From contig NZ_LMDK01000018.1 in the NCBI RefSeq assembly GCF_001425055.1, positions 124,001 to 188,000 on the forward strand: a stretch of 64,000 bases of DNA, read 5' to 3'. Shown here in pieces: positions 10,624-20,436 of this stretch. Origin of the DNA: Pelomonas sp. Root1237 (GTDB lineage Bacteria; Pseudomonadota; Gammaproteobacteria; Burkholderiales; Burkholderiaceae_C). The notes under the pieces were generated by a model. The model searched no databases. It was not told where the DNA came from and saw only the letters and a program-made list of their open reading frames with translations. Position 1 is the stretch's first letter. The number at the start of each line of letters is the position of its first letter. Both the position numbers and the translations under genes were made by a program.

Positions 10624-10868
10624 CCGAGCATCTCGAAGCGCTCAACCTTGCGTTCGCTGGCCAGCCACTCGGCCATCGCCGCTGCCACCTGCGGCTCGCG
10701 GTGGGTCCAGCCTTCCGGATAGATCTCCATCCAGGTCCACCGCCCATCGGCGTCCGGCTCGGGGCGTTGCAGCAGCTCGATGGGCGCTTCGACGCGAGCC
10801 TTGCGGAAGGCGATGAGCGCTGCCTCGACGTTGTCGGCGGCGACGCGGTAGTAGACGTAGAGCTGCAC
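10620..10868 (-). CDS. DUF4936 family protein
   Basis: An 82-residue protein beginning MQLYVYYRVAADNVEAAL and containing PDADGRWTWMEIYP, typical of the small DUF4936 family of beta-proteobacteria. The fold is probably ferredoxin-like; function is unknown. It follows ygfZ by two bases and is almost certainly co-transcribed with it. Its end overlaps the convergent fusion gene by four bases. Confidence 0.8.
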   Translation of the reverse strand: MQLYVYYRVAADNVEAALIAFRKARVEAPIELLQRPEPDADGRWTWMEIYPEGWTHREPQVAAAMAEWLASERKVERFEMLG

Positions 10869-10870
10869 GG

Positions 10871-11749
10871 TCAGTCTTGGGGCGGGATCTCGTAGGGCAG
10901 GGCACGCGGCTGCAGCGTGGCGCCGGTAGCGCTGCCCAGGTGCAGGCTGCCGCCTTCCAATGCCGCGAGCTTGATCTCGGCGGCAATGGCGGTCCGGCCG
11001 CCCTTGGACCCGCTGCCCGCAACGACGCCAGCGGGTTGTTCCGGATCAGCGCTGTTGAAGATCTCCTGGCCCACGGTGGCGGTGGCGTCGGTCTCGAAAA
11101 CCTGCAGCCGGCGCTTCAGCGTGCCGCGGTACTGGCTGCGCGCGACGATCTCCTGGCCGGGGTAGCAGCCCTTCTTGAAATTCACGCCGCCCAGCACCTC
11201 GAAATTGATCATCTGCGGCACAAAGGCCTCGACGGTGGCGCCACGCACCCAGGCCACACCGGCCTCGGCTTCGGCCCAGGCCCAGTCGTCGGCCGTCATC
11301 GCTGCGCCGGTCGGTGCGGGTGCGTTGGCGGGCTGCACGCGCAGCGCGCGACCGGTGCCAGGCAGGGCGACCTGTACGGCTTCGCCATCGCTCGCCAGCG
11401 TCCAGGCCTCGGCGGCCGGCTCGCCCAGCAATCCGTAGACCGCGAACTCGGCGCTCGCGTCGCTGAGCTTGCATTTGGCGCGCATGACGAACATGGACAG
11501 CCGCTTCAGCGTGGCGGCCAGCGTCTCGGCCGGCAGGGCCAGCAGAATCTCTTCATCACCGCCGCGCCAGCCCACCATCGTCGCCAGCAGCCGGCCCTTG
11601 GCCGTGCAGAAGCCGGCCAGGCGTGCGTGCTCGCGGTCGAGCAGGGCGAAGTCCTGGGTCAGCTGGCTGTGCAGGAAGCTGGCGGCGTCAGCGCCCTGGG
11701 CGCGGATCACGCCCCAGTCAGAGAGACGGAGTTGGGAGGCTTGGGACAT
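10871..11749 (-). CDS. ygfZ: Folate-binding Fe-S cluster repair protein YgfZ
   Basis: The 292-residue protein is a GcvT-like folate-binding protein that supports iron-sulfur cluster maturation or repair in MiaB-type enzymes. The diagnostic motif KGCYPGQE is present and includes the conserved Cys. ATG 11749 gives the usual start, SQASQLRLSDWGVIRAQG. The gene is divergent from mltG, leaving a 47-base intergenic region. Confidence 0.93.
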   Translation of the reverse strand: MSQASQLRLSDWGVIRAQGADAASFLHSQLTQDFALLDREHARLAGFCTAKGRLLATMVGWRGGDEEILLALPAETLAATLKRLSMFVMRAKCKLSDASAEFAVYGLLGEPAAEAWTLASDGEAVQVALPGTGRALRVQPANAPAPTGAAMTADDWAWAEAEAGVAWVRGATVEAFVPQMINFEVLGGVNFKKGCYPGQEIVARSQYRGTLKRRLQVFETDATATVGQEIFNSADPEQPAGVVAGSGSKGGRTAIAAEIKLAALEGGSLHLGSATGATLQPRALPYEIPPQD

Positions 11750-11796
11750 GACGGGAATTATCATCGGCCCCCTTTTGACCGGGCTTTTCACAGGGC

Positions 11797-12792
11797 ATGA
11801 AGTGGTTGTTGCGAGCGCTGCTCGTCTTGTTGTTGATCGCAGTGCTGGCTGCAGGCGCCGTCTGGCAGTGGCTGCGCAGCCCGCTGGCGCTGTCGGCGCC
11901 TTCGGTGGAGCTGTCCATCGAGCCCGGCACCAACCCGGTGGAGGTTGCCCGCGCCTGGGTCGCTGCCGGCGTGCAGACCGATACCCGCTTCCTCTACCAA
12001 TGGTTCAAGTGGTCCGGCCAGGCCAAGCAGATCCGCGCCGGCAGCTATGAGGTGCATGCCGGCATCACGCCGCGCGAGTTGCTCGACAAGATGGTGCGCG
12101 GCGACCAGGTCATGGAGCAACTGCGCCTCATCGAAGGCTGGAACTGGCGCCAGGTGAGGGCAGCACTCGCCGCCGCACCTTCACTCAAGCCCAAGACGGC
12201 GCAGATGAGCGATGCCGAGATCATGACGGCGCTGGGTGAGCCCGGCGTGGCGCCCGAGGGCCGCTTCTTCCCCGACACCTATGCGTACAGCCGCGGTGTC
12301 AGCGACCTGACGGTGCTCAAGCGCGCCCACGCGGCGATGCGGGGCCGGCTGGCGGCAGCCTGGAGCAAGCGGGCGCGCGACCTGCCGCTGAAATCGGCCG
12401 ACGAGGCGCTGATCCTGGCCTCCGTCGTCGAAAAGGAAACCGGCGTGTCTTCAGACCGCTCCAAGGTCGCCGCCGTCTTCATGAACCGGCTGCGCGTGGG
12501 CATGCCCCTGCAGACCGACCCCACCGTCATCTACGGCCTGGGCGAAAGCTTCGACGGCAACTTGCGCAAGCGTGACCTGCTGGCTGACACGCCCTACAAC
12601 AGCTACACCCGTGGTGGCCTGCCGCCGACGCCGATCGCCATGCCCGGCGCGGCCTCGCTGCAGGCGGCGCTGAACCCGGCGGCCATCAAGGCGGTCTACT
12701 TCGTTGCCCGGGGGGATGGCAGCAGCGAATTCAGCGATGACCTCGCCGCGCACAATCGCGCGGTCAACAAATACCAACGCGGCGGCAAGTGA
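11797..12792 (+). CDS. mltG: Endolytic murein transglycosylase MltG
   Basis: The 331-residue protein has one N-terminal membrane helix (residues 4-22) and a periplasmic YceG domain. The catalytic Glu lies in ASVVEKETG, followed by the conserved FMNRLRVGMPLQTDPTVIYG stretch. MltG cuts nascent glycan strands and sets their length. It is the first gene of a tightly packed operon; its stop overlaps the tmk start. Confidence 0.96.
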   Translation: MKWLLRALLVLLLIAVLAAGAVWQWLRSPLALSAPSVELSIEPGTNPVEVARAWVAAGVQTDTRFLYQWFKWSGQAKQIRAGSYEVHAGITPRELLDKMVRGDQVMEQLRLIEGWNWRQVRAALAAAPSLKPKTAQMSDAEIMTALGEPGVAPEGRFFPDTYAYSRGVSDLTVLKRAHAAMRGRLAAAWSKRARDLPLKSADEALILASVVEKETGVSSDRSKVAAVFMNRLRVGMPLQTDPTVIYGLGESFDGNLRKRDLLADTPYNSYTRGGLPPTPIAMPGAASLQAALNPAAIKAVYFVARGDGSSEFSDDLAAHNRAVNKYQRGGK

Positions 12793-13403
12793 CCGGTCGA
12801 TTCATTTCTTTCGAAGGCATCGACGGTGCCGGCAAGTCCACCCACATCCAGGCGGTGGCCGACTGGTTCCGCGCGCGCGGCGCCGATGTGCAGCTAAGCC
12901 GTGAGCCTGGCGGCACGCCACTGGCCGAGACGCTGCGTGACATCGTGCTCAAGGAATCCATGGGCTCGCTGACCGAGCTGCTGCTGATGTTTGCCGGCCG
13001 GCGCGACCATGTCGAGGCCGTCATCAAGCCGGCACTGGCCGCCGGCAAGACGCTGCTCTGCGACCGCTTCACCGACGCCAGCTTTGCTTACCAGGGCGGC
13101 GGCCGCGGCCTGCCGCTGTCGGTGCTGGAGCCGCTGGCCGATTGGGTGCAGGAAGGCACCGAGCCCGAATTGACGCTGTGGTTCGACCTGCCCGCCGAAC
13201 AGGCCGCCGCCCGTCGTGCCAGCGCCCGTGAGGCCGACCGCATCGAGCAGCAGGACCTGGAGTTCTTCGAGCGCGTGCGGGCCGGCTATGCGGCGCGTGC
13301 GGCCAAGGCGCCGGGGCGCATCGTGCGTGTCGACGCCAGTGGCACGGTCGAGCAGGTAGGTGCCCACGTGCTGGCCGTCCTTGCAGAACGCTACCCATGC
13401 TGA
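12789..13403 (+). CDS. tmk: Thymidylate kinase
   Basis: The 204-residue enzyme phosphorylates dTMP to dTDP. It has the P-loop FEGIDGAGKST at the N-terminus, the DRF segment (CDRFTDASFAYQGGG) and a LID region with ARREAD-like arginines. It starts with GTG and overlaps the mltG stop by four bases. The order mltG-tmk-holB is widely conserved in proteobacteria. Confidence 0.97.
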   Translation: MTGRFISFEGIDGAGKSTHIQAVADWFRARGADVQLSREPGGTPLAETLRDIVLKESMGSLTELLLMFAGRRDHVEAVIKPALAAGKTLLCDRFTDASFAYQGGGRGLPLSVLEPLADWVQEGTEPELTLWFDLPAEQAAARRASAREADRIEQQDLEFFERVRAGYAARAAKAPGRIVRVDASGTVEQVGAHVLAVLAERYPC

Positions 13404-14404
13404 ACGCCGATCTCCCCTGGCTGCAGGCGCCGCTGGCCGATGCGCTGGCACGGGCGCGTTCGCATGCGCTGCTGGTGCAAGGGCCGGCCGGCGTCGGCCA
13501 GCTCGAACTCGCCGTCAAGCTGGCCCAGAGCTGGCTGTGCGAAGACCGCGGCCAAGCCCAACCCGCCTGCGGCCACTGCTCAAGCTGCAAGTTGTTTGCC
13601 AGTGGCACTCATCCGGACTTCCAGCTCCTGATGCCGGAAGCCCTGGACGCAGCTGCACGCGAGTCCCTCGGCCTGCCTTTCGAGGAACCCGACGCGCCCA
13701 AGGCCGGCAAGGCCAAACCCAGCAAGGAAATCAAGGTCGAAGCGGTGCGCAACCTGCTCGCCTTTGCCCAGGCGACATCGGCGCGCGGCAAGGCCAAGGT
13801 GGTCGTCATCTTCCCGGCCGAGGCGCTGAACGGCATTGCGGCCAATGCGTTGTTGAAGACGCTGGAGGAGCCCTCCGGCCTGTTGCGCTTTGCGCTGGCC
13901 AGCCATGACAGCGCCGCGCTGCTGCCCACCATCCGCAGCCGCTGCCAGCCGGTACCCTTGCCGCTGCCCGAACGCGCGGCCGCGCTGGCCTGGCTGGTGT
14001 CCAAGGGTGTCGACGGTGCCGAAGGGCTGCTGGATGCCACAGGCGGCCGGCCGCAGCAGGCGCTGGCCTGGTCCGAAGGCGGCTTGACCGATGCGGCGTG
14101 GCAGGCCCTGCCCAAGCGGGTGGCCCGCGGCGAGGTGGCGGCCTTGTCGGACTGGGCGCCACCTCGCGTCATCGATGCGCTGCAGCGCCTGTGCCACGAC
14201 CTGGTGCGCCGCAGCCACGGGCAGCGCGGCCAGTTCTTCGCGCCGGCGGCCCTGCCTGCGCCCAAGCGCGCCGCACCGTTGCTGAGCTGGGACGCCGAAC
14301 TGCGCCGCGCCGCCCGCCACGCCGACCATCCGCTGAACGCCGGGTTGTGGATCGAGGCCTTGGTGGCGCAAGCCCAGACGGCCATCTCGGCCGCCGCGCG
14401 CTGA
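13397..14404 (+). CDS. holB: DNA polymerase III subunit delta'
   Basis: A 335-residue clamp-loader subunit. The P-loop equivalent, QGPAGVGQLELA, is degenerate as in other delta' subunits, which do not hydrolyse ATP. Four cysteines form the zinc site (CEDRG, CGHCSSC). The SRC motif appears in TIRSRCQ. The ATG overlaps the tmk stop by seven bases. It works with HolA and DnaX to load the beta clamp. Confidence 0.95.
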   Translation: MLNADLPWLQAPLADALARARSHALLVQGPAGVGQLELAVKLAQSWLCEDRGQAQPACGHCSSCKLFASGTHPDFQLLMPEALDAAARESLGLPFEEPDAPKAGKAKPSKEIKVEAVRNLLAFAQATSARGKAKVVVIFPAEALNGIAANALLKTLEEPSGLLRFALASHDSAALLPTIRSRCQPVPLPLPERAAALAWLVSKGVDGAEGLLDATGGRPQQALAWSEGGLTDAAWQALPKRVARGEVAALSDWAPPRVIDALQRLCHDLVRRSHGQRGQFFAPAALPAPKRAAPLLSWDAELRRAARHADHPLNAGLWIEALVAQAQTAISAAAR

Positions 14405-14419
14405 CTACACTCGCCCTTC

Positions 14420-14860
14420 ATGAGCGACGCCCCCTCCTCCAAGTCTCCGCAATTCCAGCCCAGCAAGGTGAGCGGTAGCCTGCCCTTGCCCACGGTGAGC
14501 GGTCAGGGCGCATCGTCCGGCGCGCGGCCCAGCGTCATCCAATTGGTCTTCCGCGAGAAGTCGGCGCTCTACGCCGCCTACATCCCGGCCTTCACGGAAG
14601 GCGGCCTGTTCGTGCCGACGACGCGAGACTACAAGCTCGGCGAAGACGTCTACCTGCTGCTGGCCCTGCCCGAGGACAACCAGCGCTATCCGGTGGCCGG
14701 CAAGGTGGCCTGGCTGACGCCAGCCAACGCGTCGGGTGGCCGCACCCAGGGCGTGGGCGTGCGCTTCCCTGGTGACGAGAAGACCCGGTTGATCCGCGTC
14801 AGGATCGAGGAAATCCTGGGCACTGCGATCTCGTCGAGCAAGCCGACTCAGACCCTTTGA
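14420..14860 (+). CDS. pilZ: Type IV pilus assembly protein PilZ
   Basis: A 146-residue single-domain PilZ protein directly after holB, the position of the type IV pilus gene pilZ in many gamma- and beta-proteobacteria. Conserved segments include FTEGGLFVPT and GVGVRFPGD. The RxxxR and DxSxxG residues that bind cyclic di-GMP in canonical PilZ domains are absent, as expected for the pilus-type protein that works with FimX and PilB. Confidence 0.87.
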   Translation: MSDAPSSKSPQFQPSKVSGSLPLPTVSGQGASSGARPSVIQLVFREKSALYAAYIPAFTEGGLFVPTTRDYKLGEDVYLLLALPEDNQRYPVAGKVAWLTPANASGGRTQGVGVRFPGDEKTRLIRVRIEEILGTAISSSKPTQTL

Positions 14861-14875
14861 TTCCTGTTCCCGTCG

Positions 14876-15661
14876 ATGTTCGTTGACTCGCATTGCCATC
14901 TCAGCTTCCCGGAGCTGAAGCAGAACCTTCCCGCCATCCTGGCCGACATGCAGGCCGCGCAGGTCGAGCAGGCCATCTGCATCTGCACGCAGATGGAGGA
15001 GTTCGAGGCCGTGCATGCGCTGGCTCTTGAGCATGCCCAGCTGTGGGCCACCGTGGGCGTACACCCCGACACCGAGGACATGCGCGAACCCGACGTGGCG
15101 GAACTGGTGCGCCTGGCCGCGCTGCCGCGTGTCGTCGCCATCGGCGAGACCGGGCTGGACTACTACCGCCTCAACGGCCGCAGCATCGACGACATGGAGT
15201 GGCAGCGCGAGCGCTTTCGCACCCACATCCGGGCCGCGAAGGCAGCGGCGAAGCCACTGGTCATCCACACTCGCTCCAGCGCGGCCGACACGCTGCGCGT
15301 GCTGGACGAAGAGGGCGGTGAGCAGGCCGGCGGCGTTTTCCACTGCTTCACCGAGACGGCGGAAGTTGCCCTGGCCGCCGTCGAACGCGGCTACTACATC
15401 TCCTTCTCGGGCATCGTCAGCTTCAAGAACGCCCAGGACCTGCGTGACCTGCTGAGGCTGCTGCCGCTGGATCGCGTGCTGATCGAAACCGACAGCCCTT
15501 ATCTCGCGCCGGTGCCCTTCCGCGGCAAGACCAATTCGCCGGCCTATGTGCCCCATGTAGCCAAGGCGGTGGCCGATGCGGTGGGCCTGCCGGTGGAGGA
15601 GCTGGCCGCCCGCACGACGGCAAATACGCGGCGGCTGTTCGGCCTGCCCGAAGCGGCATGA
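14876..15661 (+). CDS. tatD: TatD family metal-dependent hydrolase
   Basis: The 261-residue TIM-barrel hydrolase begins MFVDSHCHLSF, the HxH metal motif. Other ligands are visible: the Glu in AIGETGLDYY, the His in LVIHTRSS and FHCF, and the Asp in LIETDSPYLAP. TatD proteins are cytoplasmic 3'-5' exonucleases with roles in DNA repair or RNA turnover. It follows pilZ by 15 bases and its stop overlaps the ankyrin gene start. It could also be named ycfH. Confidence 0.93.
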   Translation: MFVDSHCHLSFPELKQNLPAILADMQAAQVEQAICICTQMEEFEAVHALALEHAQLWATVGVHPDTEDMREPDVAELVRLAALPRVVAIGETGLDYYRLNGRSIDDMEWQRERFRTHIRAAKAAAKPLVIHTRSSAADTLRVLDEEGGEQAGGVFHCFTETAEVALAAVERGYYISFSGIVSFKNAQDLRDLLRLLPLDRVLIETDSPYLAPVPFRGKTNSPAYVPHVAKAVADAVGLPVEELAARTTANTRRLFGLPEAA

Positions 15662-16332
15662 AGAAGGCATGGATCGCCGCGCTGGCGCTGCTGGCCACGA
15701 CGGCCCTGCGTGCCGCGCCCGCTGACGAACTCGCCATTGCCGCCGAAATGAACGACGGCCGCGCCGTGCTGGCTCTGCTGCTCAAGGGCGTGGACGCCAA
15801 CCAGGCTGACTCGCGCGGCCGCAAGGCCATCTTCATCGCCGTGCGTGAAGAGTCGCTGCGCGCGCTGGACAGTCTGCTGGCTTCGCCGCAGACGCAGGTG
15901 GACGAAGCCAATGCCCAGGGCGAGACGCCGTTGATGGTGGCTGCCATCCGCGGCTCGCTGCCGGCCGTGCAGGCCCTGGTCAAGCGTGGCGCCGCCGTCA
16001 ATCGCAAGGGCTGGACGCCGCTGCACTACGCCTGCAGCGGGCCGGACAACGGCGTGGCGGCCTTCCTCATTGCTCACGGCGCCGAGCTCAATGCGCGCTC
16101 CGAGAACGGTACGACGCCGCTGATGATGGCGGCGCGCTACGGCAACAGCGATCTGGTGCCTCTGCTCATCAAGGCCGGCGCCGAGCCGCGCGCGGCCAAC
16201 GAGCAGGAACTGACGGCGGCCGATTTCGCCCAGCGCGGCGGCCGCGATGTGATGGCCAAGGAGCTGCGCCTGATCATTCAGGAACGCCAGCGCGCGGCCA
16301 AAGCTGCAGAACCTGCCAAGAGCGCCAATTAG
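15658..16332 (+). CDS. Secreted ankyrin-repeat protein
   Basis: The 224-residue product has a signal peptide (MKKAWIAALALLATTALRA, cleavage near 20) and four to five ankyrin repeats. Examples are DSRGRKAIFIAVREES, QGETPLMVAAIRGS, KGWTPLHYACSGPD and NGTTPLMMAARYGN. The C-terminus is Lys/Ala-rich. Periplasmic ankyrin proteins act as binding partners, but no ligand is evident. Its start overlaps the tatD stop, so it appears to be the last gene of the mltG operon. Confidence 0.9.
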   Translation: MKKAWIAALALLATTALRAAPADELAIAAEMNDGRAVLALLLKGVDANQADSRGRKAIFIAVREESLRALDSLLASPQTQVDEANAQGETPLMVAAIRGSLPAVQALVKRGAAVNRKGWTPLHYACSGPDNGVAAFLIAHGAELNARSENGTTPLMMAARYGNSDLVPLLIKAGAEPRAANEQELTAADFAQRGGRDVMAKELRLIIQERQRAAKAAEPAKSAN

Positions 16333-16350
16333 TTCTCGCCCCGGGGGCCG

Positions 16351-16370
16351 TGTAGGGAAAAGTCTTACAG
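16351..16370. promoter_or_regulatory. Inverted repeat, possible NarL/FixJ-type operator
   Basis: TGTAGG and CTTACA flank an 8-base AAA-rich spacer and match at 5 of 6 inverted positions. The layout resembles sites of LuxR/NarL-family response regulators. It lies about 80 bases before the start of the 73-residue gene and upstream of a weak promoter (TTGCGC at 16394, TAAAGT at 16415). The binding protein is unknown. Confidence 0.3.
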
Positions 16371-16448
16371 CGGCTAGCGCGCTGGGCCGACTGTTGCGCC
16401 AAGGCGCGGCTGCCTAAAGTGGAGTCATCGTCAAACACGAGGCCCACC

Positions 16449-16670
16449 ATGCTGTCCAACACCCCGAATCTGGCTGACCCCTTCGCGATGCTGATCTCCC
16501 CCGCCGAGGTGATGAACGCCATCGAGCGTTCCGACCGCCTGGCGCGCCTGCAGAGCCGCATCTACCGCCCGCTGGACCGCCCATGGATCCCGGTCAAGGC
16601 TTCGGCCGATTTCGACAGCGAGATCGACGCCGAGCTGGAAGTCCCCGATCTGTCTGACGACGCCGAATAA
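16449..16670 (+). CDS. Small acidic protein of unknown function (73 aa)
   Basis: The product starts MLSNTPNLADPFAMLISPAEVM, contains the basic segment RLARLQSRIYRPLDRPW and ends very acidic (ELEVPDLSDDAE). No known domain is recognised. ATG 16449 sits behind a weak GAGG. A bidirectional terminator follows directly, so this is a free-standing transcription unit. Confidence 0.65.
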   Translation: MLSNTPNLADPFAMLISPAEVMNAIERSDRLARLQSRIYRPLDRPWIPVKASADFDSEIDAELEVPDLSDDAE

Positions 16671-16673
16671 AGA

Positions 16674-16699
16674 AAAACGCCCGCTGATGCGGGCGTTTT
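16674..16699. terminator. Bidirectional terminator between the small acidic gene and efp
   Basis: A perfect 11-bp stem, AAAACGCCCGC with GCGGGCGTTTT, encloses a TGAT loop. A-run and T-run at the two sides let it act on both the plus-strand small gene and the minus-strand efp transcript. Confidence 0.9.
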
Positions 16700-16721
16700 G
16701 CTGGAGGCCGGAGGCGTCTGC

Positions 16722-17276
16722 TTAGACGCGCTTGCGGTACTCGTGGGTGCGGGTGTCGATTTCGATCTTGTCGCCGTTCTCGACGAACGCCGGCACGGAG
16801 ATCTCGAAGCCGGTGCCCTTCAGGCGGGCGGGCTTCATGACCTTGCCCGAGGTGTCGCCCTTGGCGGCCGGCTCGGTCTCGATCTCGCGCACGACGCTGG
16901 TGGGCAGTTCGATGGAGATGGCTTTGCCGTCGTAGAAGGTCACTTCCGCGGCCATGCTGTCTTCGAGGTAGGACAGAGCGTCACCCATGTTCTCGGACTC
17001 GACTTCGTACTGGTTGTACTCGGTGTCCATGAAGACATACATCGGGTCGGCGAAGTAGGTGTAGGTGCACTCCTTCTTGTCGAGGATGATCTGCTCCATC
17101 TTGTCGTCGGCCTTGAAGACCAGCTCGGCACCCGCGCCGTTCAGCAGGTTCTTCATCTTGATGCGCACGGTGGCAGCACCACGGCCACCACGGCTGTATT
17201 CGGTCTTCAGGACGACCATCGGGTCCTTGCCCTGCATGATCACGTTGCCGGCGCGGATTTCTTGAGCGAGTTTCAT
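16722..17276 (-). CDS. efp: Elongation factor P, arginine type
   Basis: The 184-residue EF-P relieves ribosome stalling at consecutive prolines. The modified loop reads SRGGRGAAT with Arg at position 32, so this is the EarP-dependent arginine-rhamnosylated type rather than the lysine type modified by EpmA/B. All three domains are present. The modifying enzyme gene, earP, lies just upstream on the same strand. Confidence 0.97.
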   Translation of the reverse strand: MKLAQEIRAGNVIMQGKDPMVVLKTEYSRGGRGAATVRIKMKNLLNGAGAELVFKADDKMEQIILDKKECTYTYFADPMYVFMDTEYNQYEVESENMGDALSYLEDSMAAEVTFYDGKAISIELPTSVVREIETEPAAKGDTSGKVMKPARLKGTGFEISVPAFVENGDKIEIDTRTHEYRKRV

Positions 17277-17372
17277 GGTGAATTGCGGTGTGAGGCGCCG
17301 GAGATTCCGGCTGGACGGCGCACCAGACTCCAGGAGAACCCGTCTCGGGTTGGCGCGGCAAAGCCCGTCATT

Positions 17373-18404
17373 CTAGCTGGAAACCCCTAAGAAGCCCTGC
17401 AGCTGCGTCAGCAAGTCGGGCTGCGCCGCCAATTGCGCACGCCACCTCGGCGCTTGCTCGGCGGCCTCGTCCAGGCCGGTGAGCGAGGCGGGTAAGGGAG
17501 TCAGGCCGTTCCAGCCACGCCAGACCGCGCGCCAGGATGCAGGCAGTTCGGCACGCGCCATGAAGGCTTCGAGCTTGGCGTGGTGGGCGTCGTCGTGCTG
17601 GGGATAGATATGCCAGACGAATGGCTTGCCGGCCCATTGCGCGCGCACGAACGAGTCCTCGCCGCGCACGAAATTCAGATCGCAGGCCCAGAGCAACCGG
17701 TCGTAGTCGTCCTGGGCCAGATAGGGCAGGGCGATGGTGCGCAAGCCTGGGCGTTCGTGAACCTGTGCCTGCAGCGGGCCGGGGCAGGCGAGCAGCAGCG
17801 TGGGCTCGTTGCCCAGCGCGTCGAGCAGAGCCGGCAGGGCCGCATTGGCATAGGCGAACAGGCTGACGACGCGCTCGCCAGGCAGCGGCGACCAGCCCCG
17901 CTCAGCCAGCCAGGCCGTGCCATCGAAGCCGGCGATGCGCTCCAACAAACCCGGTTCGCGCAGCAGGCCGCCGGTGCGTGGCGTGAAGCCGGGGTAGAAG
18001 AAGTGCTTGGTCAGCCCCGCGCCAGGGCCGCTGAACTGCGGTGAGGCCAGGCCATGGCTGCGCTCGACATAGTCCTCGGCGCTGAGGTATTCGAGATTGA
18101 TCCACCGCGCTGGCTGCTGGCGCGCGGCCATGCGGGCCGCAAAGGCCGGCGGCAGTTCGCAGCCAAAGGCCTCGATGACGATGTCGCCGGGCTGCTCGAG
18201 CACGTCGCCCTCGGGCCAGGCGCGCACGTCGATGGCGGCGGGGCGGTCCGGTGCCATCCAGGCCAGGGCCGACGGCTCATCAATCCACAGCCTGGCCTCA
18301 TCGCCGCGCGCCGCGAGGTCGCGTGCCAGCCGCCAGCAGACGCCCAGATCGCCATGGTTGTCGATGACGCGGCAGAAGATGTCCCAAAGCATCGGCGCTC
18401 TCAT
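17373..18404 (-). CDS. earP: EF-P arginine rhamnosyltransferase EarP
   Basis: EarP transfers rhamnose from dTDP-L-rhamnose to Arg32 of EF-P. The 343-residue protein has the N-terminal [21 protein letters not shown] segment, the catalytic-site region near [13 protein letters not shown], and the dTDP-binding end [23 protein letters not shown] 18404 is taken; ATG 18392 is possible. It is head-to-head with uvrC across 31 bases, and 96 bases separate it from efp. Confidence 0.95.
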   Translation of the reverse strand: MRAPMLWDIFCRVIDNHGDLGVCWRLARDLAARGDEARLWIDEPSALAWMAPDRPAAIDVRAWPEGDVLEQPGDIVIEAFGCELPPAFAARMAARQQPARWINLEYLSAEDYVERSHGLASPQFSGPGAGLTKHFFYPGFTPRTGGLLREPGLLERIAGFDGTAWLAERGWSPLPGERVVSLFAYANAALPALLDALGNEPTLLLACPGPLQAQVHERPGLRTIALPYLAQDDYDRLLWACDLNFVRGEDSFVRAQWAGKPFVWHIYPQHDDAHHAKLEAFMARAELPASWRAVWRGWNGLTPLPASLTGLDEAAEQAPRWRAQLAAQPDLLTQLQGFLGVSS

Positions 18405-18435
18405 GGCCCGATTCTCCCAGGCCACAATTCCAGCC

Positions 18436-20436
18436 ATGTCGAGTACGACCCCTTCCAACACCGATGCCGGTGATCCGCAGCAGTCTGAGCAGGTGGCCGA
18501 GCGGGCCGCCATCGCAACCGCCGAAAAGCAGCGCACCGCCGAGGTGGAGGCCGCCGCGCGCGAGGGCCGCGAAAGGCTGCTGACCGAAGTCAATGCGCTG
18601 CCGGCCCTGCCGGGCGTCTACCGCTATTTCGATGCCAAGGGCGAGGTGCTCTACGTCGGCAAGGCGAAAGACCTGAAGCGTCGCGTCAGCAGCTATTTCC
18701 AGAAGAACCATGGCGGCACCCGCATCGGCCTGATGGTGGCCCGCGTTGCGCGCCTGGAAACCACGGTGGTGCGCACCGAGGCCGAGGCGCTGCTGCTCGA
18801 GAACAACCTGATCAAGACGTTGAACCCGCGCTTCAACATCGTGTTCCGGGATGACAAGAGCTACCCCTATCTGAAGATCACCTCGCACGCCTGGCCGCGC
18901 ATGGCCTACTACCGCGGTGCGGTGGACAAGCGGCACAAATACTTTGGCCCCTTCCCGAGCGCCTGGGCGGTGAAGGAGTCCATCCAGCTGATGCAGAAGG
19001 TCTTCAAGCTGCGCACTTGCGAGGACAGCGTCTTCAACAACCGCAGCCGGCCTTGCCTGCTGCACCAGATCAAGCGCTGCTCGGGCCCTTGCGTGCCGGC
19101 CGGGCAGACGCCCGAGTACGCGCGTGATGTGGATAGCGCCGAGCGCTTCCTGCGCGGCGAGACCAACGAGGTGATGGCAGCGCTGCAGGAGCAGATGGGC
19201 GCCTATGCCGAGCGCTTCGAGTACGAGCTGGCGGCCGAGGTGCGCAACCAGATCCAGGCGCTGTCCAAGGTGCTGCAGCAGCAGGTCATCGAGGAAAGCA
19301 GCGCCACGGGCCGCGACCGTGATGTCGACGTGCTGGCCGTCAAGGTGCAGGGCGGCAAGGCTTGCGTGAATCTCGCCATGGTGCGCGGTGGACGGCATCT
19401 GGGTGACCGCGCCTTCTTCCCCAAGCATGTCGATGACGCGACTGCCGTTCAGCTCAACGATGAAGAAATGCTGTCGCCTGAGCGGCAAGTGCTCGAGGCC
19501 TTCATGGCCCAGCACTACCTGGCCTCGCCGGCTCCCGGGTTGATCGTCGTCAGCGAGATGGTGGATGCGGGGCTGGCCGAAGCCCTCGGCATCCAGACTG
19601 GCAGCCGCGTGACTGTGCAGGCCCAGCCGCGCGGGCAGCGGCGCATCTGGCTGGAGATGTGCGTCAAGGGCGCGGAGCTGGCACTGGCACGGCTGCTGGC
19701 GGAGGAAGGCTCCCAGCATGCGCGCACGCGGGCCCTGGTCGACGCGCTGGATCTGTCGGTTGCCGAGATTGACAAGTTCCGTGTCGAATGCTTCGACATC
19801 AGCCACACGGCAGGCGAGGCGACGATGGCGAGCTGCGTCGTGTTCGAGAACCATCAGATGCAGAGCAGCCAGTACCGGCGCTACAACATCGAGGGCATCA
19901 CGGGCGGCGATGACTACGCGGCCATGCGCCAGGTGCTGACGCGCCGCTACAGCAAGATGGCCGAAGCCGCCCAGCTGGGCACCGGCCGCCTGCCCGATCT
20001 CGTGCTCGTCGACGGTGGCCGCGGCCAGGTGTCGATGGCGCGCGAGGTTTTCGAGGAGCTGGGGCTGGACCTCGGTCTCATTGCCGGCGTCGAAAAAGGC
20101 GAGGGCCGCAAGGTCGGGCTGGAGGAACTTGTTTTTGCCGACGGGCGCGCGAAGATCTACCTCGGCCGCGACTCGGCGGCGCTGATGCTGATCGCGCAGA
20201 TCCGCGATGAGGCGCACCGCTTTGCCATCACGGGCATGCGCGCCAAGCGCGCCGCGACCCGCACCGGCGGCTCACGGCTGGAGGACGTGCCGGGGGTCGG
20301 CCCGAAGAAGCGTGCTCAGTTGCTGCAGCGCTTTGGCGGCGTGCGCGGCGTGGCGGGCGCGAGCGTGGACGAGCTGTGCAGCGTGAAGGGCGTGTCGCGC
20401 GAACTTGCCGAGGAGATCTACCGCGCGCTGCACTGA
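18436..20436 (+). CDS. uvrC: Excinuclease ABC subunit C
   Basis: The 666-residue nuclease makes both incisions in nucleotide excision repair. It has a GIY-YIG domain ([20 protein letters not shown]), a UVR motif near residue 260, the C-terminal RNase H-like endonuclease ([20 protein letters not shown]) and a helix-hairpin-helix pair ([24 protein letters not shown]). About 45 residues precede the usual start and are Ala/Glu-rich. Its last codons are duplicated just downstream. Confidence 0.97.
   Translation: MSSTTPSNTDAGDPQQSEQVAERAAIATAEKQRTAEVEAAAREGRERLLTEVNALPALPGVYRYFDAKGEVLYVGKAKDLKRRVSSYFQKNHGGTRIGLMVARVARLETTVVRTEAEALLLENNLIKTLNPRFNIVFRDDKSYPYLKITSHAWPRMAYYRGAVDKRHKYFGPFPSAWAVKESIQLMQKVFKLRTCEDSVFNNRSRPCLLHQIKRCSGPCVPAGQTPEYARDVDSAERFLRGETNEVMAALQEQMGAYAERFEYELAAEVRNQIQALSKVLQQQVIEESSATGRDRDVDVLAVKVQGGKACVNLAMVRGGRHLGDRAFFPKHVDDATAVQLNDEEMLSPERQVLEAFMAQHYLASPAPGLIVVSEMVDAGLAEALGIQTGSRVTVQAQPRGQRRIWLEMCVKGAELALARLLAEEGSQHARTRALVDALDLSVAEIDKFRVECFDISHTAGEATMASCVVFENHQMQSSQYRRYNIEGITGGDDYAAMRQVLTRRYSKMAEAAQLGTGRLPDLVLVDGGRGQVSMAREVFEELGLDLGLIAGVEKGEGRKVGLEELVFADGRAKIYLGRDSAALMLIAQIRDEAHRFAITGMRAKRAATRTGGSRLEDVPGVGPKKRAQLLQRFGGVRGVAGASVDELCSVKGVSRELAEEIYRALH

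Noticed and set aside
18298-20217. 639-codon minus-strand frame antisense to uvrC
   Set aside because: uvrC is certain on the plus strand; the antisense product is a composition artefact.
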